This document shows, piece by piece, positions 54,511 to 64,000 of a stretch of 64,000 nt of DNA (its first letter is position 1; each line of letters starts with the position of its first letter). Location: assembly GCA_907165275.2 (NCBI GenBank), contig OU015669.1:7338501-7402500 (forward strand), in the 5' to 3' direction. A program made the translations under genes and the position numbers. The notes beneath the pieces are model-generated. The model was not told where the DNA came from, ran no database searches, and saw only the letters and a program-made list of their open reading frames with translations. Source of the stretch: Zygaena filipendulae (lineage: Eukaryota > Arthropoda > Insecta > Lepidoptera > Zygaenidae).

Positions 54511-55221
54511 GGTGTGCGTTCCGTGGATTTGGGCGCAGTTGTTCGGTTAAAATTTCACTCGTTTGAGTTGCAACCAAGCCACAGAACGATCGAGTTGTTT
54601 TTATAACTATAACCTCAAAACATTTGAAATTTCAGGCGCCATTTGTTATCTCTCAACTCATATTACAAATAAGACTGTTTTACATCCAATTATAAAGTTT
54701 TTGTGACTACGACACCTCCCCTTTGTTCGTAAGAACTCCGATTGATTTCTTTTTCAACGAATCCGGTTTTTGGCGCAAACTTTGACACTCCTGAGGCGCG
54801 TTCCGTGGATTCGCACGAATGCACTCGAGCGCACTCGAGCGCGCTCTGTACCCGTTCTGTGGCTTGGTGAAATTTTACTCTGACAACTGTCAGAGCGTAG
54901 TTTCACCCGTTCCGTGGCTCAGAGTGCAGCAACCAAACAACCATCTCCGAATCAGGTTAATTTTCACTCTGACAGCTATGTATTGTTTAAGAAGTGTCAA
55001 AGTTTGCGCCAAAAACCGGATTCGTTGAAAAAGAAATCCATTGGAGTTCTTACGAACAAAGGGTCATAAAAAAGTTTATAATTGGATGTAAAACAGTCTT
55101 ATTCACAATGTGAGTTGATGTGAGGTTATAAAAACAACTCGATCGTTCTGTGGCTTGGTTGCAACTTAAATGAGTGAAATTTTAACCAAATAACTGCGCC
55201 CAAACCCACGGAACGCACACC
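54511..55221. mobile_element. 711-bp palindromic copy of the same element (inverted dimer form)
   Basis: Left arm 54511-54791 (GGTGTGCGTTCCGTGGATTT and on) is the reverse complement of right arm about 54993-55221, with a few small indels. The core between them (about 54792-54992) matches the left part of the 39928-40368 copy, beginning with its own GCGTTCCGTGGATTCGCACG. Confidence 0.88.
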
Positions 55222-55454
55222 AGGGTACAAACGAATCAGACGATTATACGCGATCACGATAGTGTAGAGGTCGCGTCCGTCCGCGAAATCACCTTGTGCT
55301 CTGCAGTGTTGCCAACAGCGCATGGCCTAATATCGGCGTTTCTCATGCATAAAGTAGCCTAAAGTAGCCCAATATGCCTACTTTACAGAAAACCTTAGAA
55401 AGAAAGCATAAGTTTTTACATACTTTTAAATGCTGGTAATTTTTCCACTCATGA

Positions 55455-55672
55455 TAATACTAATATTATAAATGTGAATTTAGTGAAAGTGTGGATGTTT
55501 GGATGTTTGTTACTCAATCACGCATAAACGGCTGAATGGATTTGGATGAAATTTGGCATGCACTTTGTCAGGGGCATAGAGAACTAGAGAAGGACATAGG
55601 GTACTTTTTATCTGGGAATTCCCGTGGGAACTCCGAAGTTACCGTGGGTGAAACCGCGGGGCACAGCTTGTA
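55455..55672 (+). mobile_element. Helitron upstream of Ino80
   Basis: ATACTAATATTATAAATGTG to GTGAAACCGCGGGGCACAGC; the terminal CTAG reads CTTG. Confidence 0.75.
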
Positions 55673-55674
55673 CT

Positions 55675-56150
55675 TAATATATTTACCGTGATTACCTATT
55701 TCCTACAGAAACGAACTTCAAAGTCTAACTAAAGGAGCTTTAAATAATACGAACAACAACAATCAGAGAAGTTGTACTTACTTACAAAGTGAAAGTGACA
55801 TAAAGTGACTATAATTTCTTTGATCTATTTCAGTCAGTATATTACGGTACCTAGTCATTATTCACAATGAAAATAGGTTTTAAATTCGGTTACATAATAG
55901 CTAACACAAATTCAGGGTATTCCCCGAAAAGGGACGACTTATATTCAAAAAGGTAAACGAACACTCATTTGCGATTCGGCTTATTTATTACTAATTACTT
56001 GTCACTAAAGTAGCCTACTAGGCGACCAGTCGCCTTTAAAATTTTTTCATCGCCGATTCTCGTTCTGAGTAGCCTAAATAGCGAAATATCACCCACGTTG
56101 GCAGCACTGGTGTTCTGTGGAAATCACGGACCGTGGGAAGCCGCTTTGAA
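55675..56150. other. No gene seen between Ino80 and the small gene
   Basis: AT-rich sequence between a Helitron and a partial GCGTTCCGTGG element. The unique DNA at 54060-54480 nearer Ino80 is the better promoter candidate. Confidence 0.45.
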
Positions 56151-56152
56151 GC

Positions 56153-56365
56153 GCGTTCCGTGGATTCGCACGAGTGCACTCGAACGGGCTCGAGCGCCGT
56201 AGATTCTCCGTCTACGTCGAGCGCGCTCTCTACCCGTTCCATGACTTGGTGAAGCGTAGTTTCACCCGTTCCGTGACTCAGAGTGCAGCAACTAAACAAC
56301 CATCTCCGAAGCAAGTTAATTTTCACTCTCAGAGAGAAGGTAATCACTTTCACTTGACAGCTATG
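56153..56365. mobile_element. Partial copy of the GCGTTCCGTGG element
   Basis: GCGTTCCGTGGATTCGCACG, then the CCCGTTCCATGACTTGGTGA and CTCAGAGTGCAGCAAC blocks, as in the core of the two larger copies. A 30-bp ACG/CTC-rich duplication interrupts it and the right end is missing. Confidence 0.8.
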
Positions 56366-56410
56366 TATTGTAACACTTTGTCAGAACATAAAACGAGTCT
56401 ATGGCCAATG

Positions 56411-56500
56411 ATTGACACTCAGACTGTTAAGCGCGCTCCACATTCACCCGCGGTTGGCGCGCCAAGCCACGAAACAGTCGCGAAACACCCGCGAACCATG
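56411..56500 (+). repeat. GC-rich repeat, left member of an inverted pair
   Basis: TTGACACTCAGACTGTTAAG, GCGCGCTCCACA and CGAAACACCCGCGAAC recur inverted at 58157-58243. The pair encloses the small 53-aa gene. Confidence 0.65.
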
Positions 56501-57233
56501 TTATCACACTTGTAGTTTGCGGGTGTTCTTCTTCTTCTTTAATAATGGCGTCTATAATTATAATTTGCCAATGACAACGTTTCTTAGGAATAAAAATGTC
56601 TTCATCTACTTCTTCAATTATGGCGAAACGCCAATGACAATGTTATTGTTCCCCAAGTTAAAACATGACTCTCTTCAAAGCCAGTTTCCTGCCCGGGGTC
56701 CAAAATAGATGCTGAAAAGTGACTGAAATAACGAAGACTTCACGTCACACGCGTGTGTTCGGTACCAGAGAGAAGGTAATCACTACGTTTTAAGAGACGG
56801 GACTTCCTTACTTGGTTTTGGAATCCATTTAGCAGACCCAGCAATACCAACACAGCGAAAATTTAAATGTCAAAATACTTCATAACTCATGGGTACCAAC
56901 ATTAACGAGAACAATAGGGATGGCCACATGTAGTTGCTGATTAAATCGATATCGATAAATTATCATTAGAGCATCATGGGCTTCATACCAGGTGAATTAA
57001 ATCTACAACGGGGGAAAACATTTGTCGTAAAATTGAAACAATAAATTATTATTTTTATTTATTTATTATTATTCTAATATTTTAGTTTGTCATGATGATG
57101 ATGTTATTAGATAGATAGATATTTATTTTCTCTTTAAAAATTATATTTACATATTTCATGTCAAAATTAAATAACCTATTTGGGAAAGTAAATGATTTAC
57201 TTTGCAGTGCCTCCTTGTTGAGCCTTGTTTAAA

Positions 57234-57762
57234 TTATCGGTAGAAATATCCTCCGAAAGCGAAAAACTTCCGTTTATCTTCCGACATTCGTTCCTTACAT
57301 CTCCAAACATATTTTATATCGTGAAGTTTTTCGATTGGAATGTAAGCTGTCATCATTTCCAATATTTTGTACCCATTGTCGATATCTGAAATTAAAATAT
57401 CTATTAATCATGCAAGTACACTTAGAAACAAGATAGAGTATAATACATATAGTTCTTTATACAGAAGACGAGGTTCACTTTATTACAATACGATCATAAT
57501 ACTTAATGAAAACTGCAGTAAGTAATGAAAAAAGTATACGCAGCAGCTATACAAAAATATTCCAAAATCTTTACTATAACAGCATCATTCATTAAAGTTT
57601 ATCGACTCACTTTATCGATAGTGAAAATTTACATCACTATGGTTTACAATCTTGCAAATATTTTTTCTCATTTCAAAAAGATGTATTATTTTAGTCTTGC
57701 TGATAGCTGAAGAGAACAAAATACTTTATTACTTTACTCAAGCTGTACTTACCGGTCTTCAT
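57234..57762 (-). CDS. Small two-exon gene, unrecognised 53-aa protein
   Basis: Exon one is 57762-57753 (ATG plus seven bases, donor GTAAGT); exon two is 57385-57234 (acceptor TTAATTTCAG, stop TAA). Phases join to give MKTDIDNGYKILEMMTAYIP, IEKLHDIKYVWRCKERMSED, KRKFFAFGGYFYR. The protein is basic and aromatic with no signal peptide or membrane segment. An AATAAA on the minus strand (57127-57122) follows about 110 nt after the stop. An in-frame TAG directly precedes the ATG, so this start is the only one in the exon; the first piece could also be a micro-exon following CTATAG. I do not recognise the family. The composition, splice sites and poly(A) signal argue for a real gene. Confidence 0.5.
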
Positions 57763-58156
57763 CTATAGGAAATTTCGTGATAAATTTCCTTTTATTTAAA
57801 TTTTGTCGAGTATAGCTTTTTCTACAAATTACATACGTACTACACCGTCTAATCGGTGCTATTTCACTACACAATCACAAGAAAATAGTTTTTAATAGTC
57901 ACACTGCACTTTTCAACGCGTAAATCATACAAAATTTTTAAAAATCACACAATTATTTTCCCAAATAACAACATGCGTCGCCATGACAAACAGATGACAG
58001 ATTGTAAGAAAGATTCAGAGACAAAAGACTGAAATAGCATGCGAGGCCATCTTTGATGCAATGAAAAAAAAAAGAAAAAAAAAAATGAGTGCTAAATACG
58101 AACAAAATTTAATTTGTTCCTAGTTGCGTTAGACTGTTCGGTACGGCTTTCACCCT

Positions 58157-58243
58157 TCAACAACCTTCGCGGGTGTTTCGCGGCTTCGCGCGCGATCCGC
58201 GCGCGACTGTGGAGAGCGCTTTATTGTTCTGAGGATTGACACA
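58157..58243 (-). repeat. GC-rich repeat, right member of the inverted pair
   Basis: TTCGCGGGTGTTTCGCGGCT, TGTGGAGAGCGCTTTA and CTGAGGATTGACAC are the reverse complement of blocks at 56411-56500. Confidence 0.65.
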
Positions 58244-58268
58244 TCGCGGATAAATGTGAGTTCCTGTA

Positions 58269-58614
58269 TTGTACAGCACCGGAAAAGTAGACACCGGAAT
58301 GCACGACACGAGATTGTACGACCCCGGAATGTACAGCACCGGAATTGGTGACACCGGATTTCATGGCTTAGCCGGCTTCGTGCTCCGTTTACTAGTATTC
58401 ATACAGGTAGTTTTACAACATACAAACATAAAATATTAGTGCCCTATTCGACAATAACTTGACCCAGTATTTAGGTAAGTAATGTAAACGAGTACAAAGA
58501 AAGGAGGCGTGATTTCATGGACCAATAGGAGCGGTGTCACCAATTCCGGTGCTGTACATTCCAGTGTCGTAAAATCCAATCCAGTGTCGCGCATTCAAGT
58601 GCTGGTACATTCCC
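58269..58614. repeat. Inverted arrays of a 15-17-bp CACCGGAAT(T/G) unit
   Basis: About six units such as TACAGCACCGGAAT and TACGACCCCGGAATG run from 58269 to 58365; about five reversed units (AATTCCGGTGCTGTACATTC, AGTGTCG) run from 58540 to 58614. Unique sequence lies between. This looks like a foldback element with internally repeated ends. Confidence 0.75.
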
Positions 58615-58619
58615 GTTAG

Positions 58620-59163
58620 TCATATGTCTAGTTAATTTGTGATTTGTGGTGACAGCAGCCTGCGAAAACTACGGAAAACTTTAATTATTTTTATTCTCGA
58701 AAACGATGAGTTTTCGTAATTAGGGATTTTATGTGAAGTTATACTAAGCAAAGTCCCACACACATAAAAAATATGAAGCTCGAAATCGCGGGTGCTTATT
58801 GTACAGTTGAGACAAGAGAAGGATATGCAGTAAAGAGTAAATACTAATTTTTGATAAATAGTCTGCGACATTTAATTTATATCATACATTTTAAACAAGT
58901 ACCTACTAATACTTTTAGTTCTGAGTAGCCTAGCTAGCTTACTAGGACAGGTTTGTGTTGCAACCACAATGCAAGAGCTGAGTGAATGTACAGCAGTGGC
59001 AAGTGGGAACCAGCATTGCACTGAGATTTAATTTTAAGAATGTTGATGTCAATAGAACTAACAGAACCTTAACCCTTGCAGAGTGCTAAGTGGAGTTGGG
59101 ACCTACTAGACCTATTTTTATCTTGTGTGAACTACAGACAAAGTGTCTGTTTAATCTGTTATT
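58620..59163 (+). promoter_or_regulatory. Probable 5' region of the woc-like gene
   Basis: Non-repeat sequence leads up to the ATG at 59164. ACCCTTGCAG near 59070-59080 could be a 3' splice site for an exon containing the start codon, with a first exon further upstream. No TATA box is apparent. Confidence 0.35.
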
Positions 59164-62100
59164 ATGGATGAAGAAAGTAACTTTGAAAATCCAATGGAGG
59201 TTGATTGTAAGCCCTCAAAGGACATTCTTGCTGTTCAAACACACAATGGAAAAGAGTCTAGCCATGGAATAGAGATAAATGAAAGTGAACAATTGACAGT
59301 TAGTAAAATAGAACTCAATGATAGTGACCTAACAAATAATTTAGATCCAGCAGTTAGTGATAAAGTGAGTTCTTGTGGTATTAGCACAGTTGAAGTATTA
59401 GAAGATGTGTCAATGGAGGTAGACAGGCAAGAGACTACAGGTAAATTTCTCCTACACACTTGAAATTTTGTTATGTGTGATCGATGTCAAATCAATATCA
59501 TGTTTTTATTAAAAACCTTATCATGTTAAATTTTGTTTAATAGGTTATTTGATTAACGGGTTTATTACACTATTTCCAATTTAGGGAATCTAAATCGGAT
59601 ACAATTTAGGATCAGTGAGTGAGAGAGAGAGAGCGAGTGATCACACTACACTAAATTGTACCCTAAATCGACTACTCTAGGGTACGTGTTAATGTAATGT
59701 AATTATCACTTTCTCTCACTCACTGATCCTAAATTGGAAGCAACTGTTGTAACTTCGATTATACCTTCCGATTTCCTAGATTGGTGTTTGAGAAATTGTA
59801 AAGTGTAATAAGTGTTTAAGGGAAATTTGACAAGTGGCACTATAAAGCAACTGGGGACTGAAGCAATTTATATACATTTAATATGGCAGGAGCTATCATA
59901 ATATTATGGAACTTTGAAAGAACTTGGTATATAGATAAATCTACTTATTTTGTTAGCAAAGCCTTATGCTAGCAAGCTAGTGGTGGGAACTTAACTTTCT
60001 TTCATTATCAAGTGGATTATTATTATTACTTGTTTTTGTTCATAAGCATAGACTCTTTACTTGTTTTTTATAACAATTCTAGTCCAAACTAATACTCATT
60101 ATAAAAGAAAAAACATTTAATTTTTTTAAAGGTTTTCCTTTGAAATGGATAAATTCAAAATGTTTATTTTAATAATCAAAATTGCATTGATCATAGATAG
60201 TTGAATGATTATTTTAAACTTCTAGAAGAAAATGTAACACAAACAGAAAAATGTAACCGTCCCTTAAAGGAAGTCACCGAAGCCACACCTGGTATGGACA
60301 TAACAAGATTAGAAGACATTAGCCAAAGTAATCTAGATGAAATTAAGAAAGCATTTTCAGACAAAAGTAGAAAAAAGTACTGGGATTTCTCTTGTTTATG
60401 GCAACAGTAGTGGGGGCTCTGTTAACAAAGAAGATCTACAAGATTTTTTAATTATTTATTCTTTATTGCCAAAAAAGATACAAATGGCGAATAGTTGAAA
60501 GACAGACAGAGAAAACAATTAATCCAAAATACAAAAATACATGTAATATTAATATTGGTTTGTGCTACCACTGATCGGTTTGAATATGGTGCCAAGCCCC
60601 CTTGTGTTTGCCCACTTGGGTTCTTCTGCTCAAGATGAGCTCATGGCGGTAGTCGACTTAGCCCATCTACCCTCTCCATATTTTGCTTGTCACCGACTTC
60701 AAACTGATCAGTGGTAGCACAAACCAATAATAATATTATGTGTATTTTTGTCTTTTGGATCTTTTGGATGAAATCAGTATTTTGTTATTTTTAGTTTTGT
60801 GTTTTTGGAAGTCGGTTTTAATTTTTTTGTTAAAATTTTATTTCTTTCTCGCTTTTAAGTAAGTTAGTTCGTAATTACTAATTTAATTTTAATTATCTAA
60901 GTTACAATAGCCTTATGTCAACTGCTCATCACCTTTTACAAAATATTGCTTTTCCCGATGCAGAGACTGCAGGGACGTTAATTGTTGAGGAGTTCTCCTG
61001 GTACATCACCATCAGTTCCACCTCACTAAATACATTGTGATGAGCATAAATTGTTTAGAAACCATATAATTACGTTAACAAATCAGAACCCGTGAAATAC
61101 CTGTTATTGAGTAGTTCCGATGATGGTCTTCATCATCAGTTCCACTTCTTCAAACTTTGCATTGCGAAAGCAAATGAACGATTTACTATAAAAAATACAA
61201 AAATCGCTATAGGTGCCTGTAATTTAGAAGAGTTTCCTAACAAAAAAAAAACAATTTTCCAAATGGGTCCAACCCTATTGCTATAGGTGTGCCTATAATT
61301 TTTGAATTTCTCGATTCTCCAAGATTCCATCATCAGATCCCAACTTAAAAAAAAACATACATACAGTCGAATGCATTACCTCCTCGTTTCTGGAAGTCGG
61401 TTAAAAAGAAATACAAATGGCAGAGTTATCACATAGTTGCGAACTCTTCCAGGCAATTTTCCATACTGGCACTGACTTAGCTCGGTGTAGATCAGATACA
61501 AAACCTTACGTACTGTACCTACTATCATTTTCTATGATTGTTTTTCGTTATCTTTATGTTACAGAAAGAGAAGCTGATGTTGAAAATGACAAGGAACAGG
61601 AAGAAACATCAAGATCATATGAAATCAAACAGATAAGCCCCGTGACATGTGAATGTGTGCAGTGTGAAAAAGTAACTGATTGTTCTTATATATATGTGGA
61701 CAGAGATGATAAAAATAGATACTTATGTACAGATATGTGCATCACAGCCTACAGGTTGGAGCACCCTGGTTGCACTGTGACCAATAAGAAATATGTTATT
61801 AAAGAAATAACCAGTACAAAGATGACTTGTTCTGAATGTAACAAGGAAAAAATATGTTATTTCTACTGTCAGTATGATGGTGAACATACTTATTACTGCT
61901 CGGAAACCTGCTTAGAAAGTATGATGGCCGACAAAAAAGATAAATTCACATATGAACGAAAGAAAATCACTGTTATCGAAATGGAACCAAAAGCTTATAC
62001 ATGTTTTAATTGTAATGCAACCAAACCGTGCACATTCTCGTTTGCTAGGTGTAGAAAACGCTTTACGGTGTGCAGTATGAATTGTGTAAAAGATATTATT

Positions 62101-63622
62101 AAAAAGGAAGATCGTAAATATGTTGTAATACCGTGCAAGAAAACGCGCAAAGCAGCTGCTATTTCAACCCAGAATCCCTCGCGAATAGCCAGAGAAGAGA
62201 GGGAATGCACTTTCACACGTTCCTGTATGCAATGTTTCTCAGTATTAACCTCGGCGGATGTGTTGACTTGGCAAACAGTGGACTTCTGTAACGAAGTGTG
62301 TTTGGAACTATACCTGAATAAAATTAGTGGTAAATGCAAAAAATGCAAAAACACCATCCAACACACGTGTTTAGGTAAATATTGTGCAAGGTTTGGGTGT
62401 GATATATTTCACTTTTGCAGCACAGATTGTTTGGAAGAGTACAAGAAAGGCATGAGGATGTGTTGTTATTGTCAGCGAGACATATCGGCAAGTCTCTTAG
62501 GGTTCTTTGGTTTTTTCGGTGCTGATGAGCAGTTCAAAGATTTTTGCTCGCAAAATTGTTTGGAGAAGTTGATCCGGATGAGAAACAATCCTGTTCCGCA
62601 GCCTGTGTGGTCCAAATGTGTGGTATGCTTGTTGAAGAAACCCACTACCATAGAAGTGAAAGTAAAAAATGCCTATGCGTGCCTAAGACTTTGTTCGGAC
62701 ACCTGCTTTACCGCGTTCAAATTCGCCAACAATATCTTGCCAGGTAAATTTTCTGTTTCAGTTATTTATGCCTATACATTATACCAACACTGCACTTTAT
62801 AACAAAATTTTGGTCACATCCTTTTATACAATAAGATGTAAAGTTAGCTGCAAATGTTTACAGGGCTAAAAGTATTCGTTATAATAAACAGGATAAGCGA
62901 AAAAATAATATTATAAGTTCGGTAGTTTTTCAGAATATGAAGAAAAATTAATTCATTGTAAAAACTTTACGACTAGGTACATTCACAAGGTAGACAATAC
63001 ACGTAACCCATTAATACGTATACAAAGCACGCGCCACGCATACAGCGATGCATCAGCTGGTCAGCTCGATCGAGCGACGATCGAGGTCATTGATCTTATT
63101 CTTAAGATACCAGGGTGCGGCGATGTGTCCTTCACAGATTGTTGTCTTTTTATTATTATTTTATTTATTTATAATGGTGTAGGAAATTTTACCACACCTT
63201 ATATAAACTTCTAGCTTCTTCAATTTCCTAGTCCCTTTTCAGCGCCGTAAAATAATTAATCCTCGCATAAACTCTTACTGGGCTCTATGTTATTTCATTT
63301 CTTGTAGTGTATACATTCACTCAATGTATCGACCTCTCCACGCAGACCAATGCACGTGGTGCAAGAAGTACTTCGAGCGCAAGCAGAGCAAGTGCTTCAC
63401 GATCTACGAGAACACGAAGCCCAGCTGCTTCTGCTCCAAGTCGTGCATGAACGTGTTCATCAGCAACTCGCGCCTCATCGTGCCGTGCAACTGGTGCAAG
63501 GTGAAGAAGTACAACTTCGACATGATCAAGCGCACGCAGCCCAGCGGGCAGGTCGTCATGATGTGCTCGCTCAACTGCCTCAACCTCTACCAGGTGTCGG
63601 TGAACGCGGTGTCGTCGAGGAG
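59164..63622 (+). CDS. woc: MYM-type zinc-finger protein (woc/ZMYM-like), 5' part; continues past the right edge
   Basis: Exons: 59164-59440, a possible exon from 60226, 61565-62743 and 63346-63622. The first exon gives an acidic N-terminus (MDEESNFENPMEVDCKPSKD). The third and fourth encode nine successive MYM/TRASH-like clusters of the form Cys-x2-Cys ... Cys-x3-Cys, for example CSECNKEKICYFYC with YYCSETCLE, CKKCKNT with FHFCSTDCLEEY, and CTWCKKYFERKQ with CFCSKSCMNVF. Exon 4 ends in phase 2 at a GTGAGT donor, so the gene runs on. In Drosophila, woc encodes a nuclear MYM zinc-finger protein of chromatin and telomeres, and ZMYM2/3/4 are the mammalian relatives. The family call is firm; the symbol is by resemblance. 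Confidence 0.8.
59602..59737. repeat. Inverted repeat with GA/CT-rich inner arms in woc intron 1
   Basis: CAATTTAGGATCAGTGAGTG AGAG on the left and CTCTCACTCACTGATCCTAA ATTG on the right. Confidence 0.8.
60226..60451 (+). CDS. Optional woc-like exon 2, with a -1 frame hydrophobic tail
   Basis: After TTCTAG (60221-60225... acceptor) the frame set by exon 1 stays open for about 60 codons (EENVTQTEKCNRPLKEVTEA then MDITRLEDISQSNLDEIKKA) and ends at TAG 60408-60410. To reach exon 3 in phase the exon must end earlier, at 60291, 60327 or 60366, each before a GT. Codons AGA-AAA-AAG at 60369-60377 contain A_AAA_AAG, and the -1 frame that follows reads VLGFLLFMATVVGALLTKKI then YKIF and a TAA at 60449-60451. 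Exon 1 can also splice straight to exon 3 in phase, so this exon may be an alternative last exon, an internal exon or a relic. Confidence 0.4.
60545..61405 (+). mobile_element. Diverged copy of the 46.5-47.75 kb element in woc intron
   Basis: Shares TTGGTTTGTGCTACCACTGATCGG-type sequence, GTTTTTGGAAGTCGGTTTTA, CAACTGCTCATCACCTT and the CATCATCAGTTCCACTTCTT block with 46600-47757, in the same order. It separates the optional woc-like exon 2 from exon 3. Confidence 0.75.
62831..63202. mobile_element. Second copy of the ATAAGGTGTGGTAAAATT MITE
   Basis: ATAAGATGTAAAGTTAGCTG with TTTACAGGGCTAAAAGTAT at one end and TTTTACCACACCTTAT at the other, in the intron between woc-like exons 3 and 4; interior matches 49747-50135 inverted. 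A solo end is at about 28711-28790. Confidence 0.8.
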
Positions 63623-64000
63623 GTGAGTTCTCCCTGCGAGCTTGATGTCATACTTATGATAAAATCTAGCTACACCAACAAATGAGGATAACGCGACGCG
63701 TTTTGAGTGGTTAACCTTCTCTTGTTGTTTTGTTTCATGTCTGATCGATTGTCTCGCCAACCGAAGTGCTGGGAAGGCAACGAGACGAGGTCGCGGCATG
63801 AGGCGCGCGCTTCGAGCCCGAGGCGGGGCGCGGGCGGCTGCAGCTCTCAGCAGAGGCGGCGACCGGCAGCCGTCGATCGATGCTGAGTCGCCAGGAGTTG
63901 AAACGATGTAAGGGTCATCCATAAAGTGCCTACGTCACACTAATTTAGAATAGAATATTACACACAGATAGTTGATAAAAAATCATTAACAATTTTTTGT
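63623..64000. other. Start of woc-like intron 4
   Basis: Begins with the GTGAGT donor after exon 4. It contains a CpG-rich patch (63780-63890) whose minus-strand open frame has no resemblance to a known family. Confidence 0.5.

Noticed and set aside
58632..58871. 79-codon minus-strand open frame
   Set aside because: AT-rich, no domain, and it overlaps the presumed 5' region of the woc-like gene.
61417..61564. Extension of the zinc-finger open frame upstream to an ATG at 61417
   Set aside because: A clear acceptor (TTATGTTACAG) stands at 61564, the upstream part abuts repeat DNA, and exon 1 joins in phase at 61565.
63350..63685. Second plus-strand frame over woc-like exon 4
   Set aside because: The alternate frame has no Cys clusters and does not fit the exon phase.

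Overview
The window is animal nuclear DNA, almost certainly from a moth or butterfly. Three things point there: genes are split by introns with GT..AG borders; the spaces between exons are packed with Helitron-like elements typical of Lepidoptera (many copies, ending in a CCGCGG hairpin followed by CTAG); and there are tRNA-derived SINEs and many small palindromic DNA transposons. All gene models below were read by eye from splice signals, reading phase and protein family knowledge; no alignment or transcript was available.

Layout. (1) 151-6028, plus strand: a complete five-exon gene for a secreted 256-aa haemolymph juvenile-hormone-binding/takeout-family protein. (2) About 6.1-23.6 kb: no gene that I can support, mostly old Helitrons, MITEs and one SINE. 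(3) 53959 down to 24206, minus strand: a complete gene for the chromatin remodeller ATPase INO80. I could join 27 coding exons with every phase matching, giving 4,548 nt and a 1,515-aa protein. Its introns hold SINEs, Helitrons, long foldback repeats and a 3.6-kb TA-flanked DNA transposon with an intact, intron-containing transposase. (4) 57762-57234, minus strand: a small two-exon gene for an unrecognised 53-aa protein. (5) 59164 to beyond the right edge, plus strand: the 5' part of a MYM-type zinc-finger gene resembling insect woc (ZMYM family), with nine Cys clusters visible.

The genes do not form an operon or pathway. INO80 and the woc-like protein are both nuclear chromatin factors and are transcribed divergently, about 5 kb apart with the small gene between; the takeout-like gene is an unrelated secreted carrier. 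I found no CRISPR, rRNA or functional tRNA genes. The most unusual points are: the complete 3.6-kb mariner-like element and the nested insertions around it; a slippery A6G site in a woc-like exon followed in the -1 frame by a hydrophobic tail; transposable elements lying within about 5-55 bp of INO80 splice sites; and a 711-bp palindrome that looks like an inverted dimer of a 441-bp element found elsewhere in the window.
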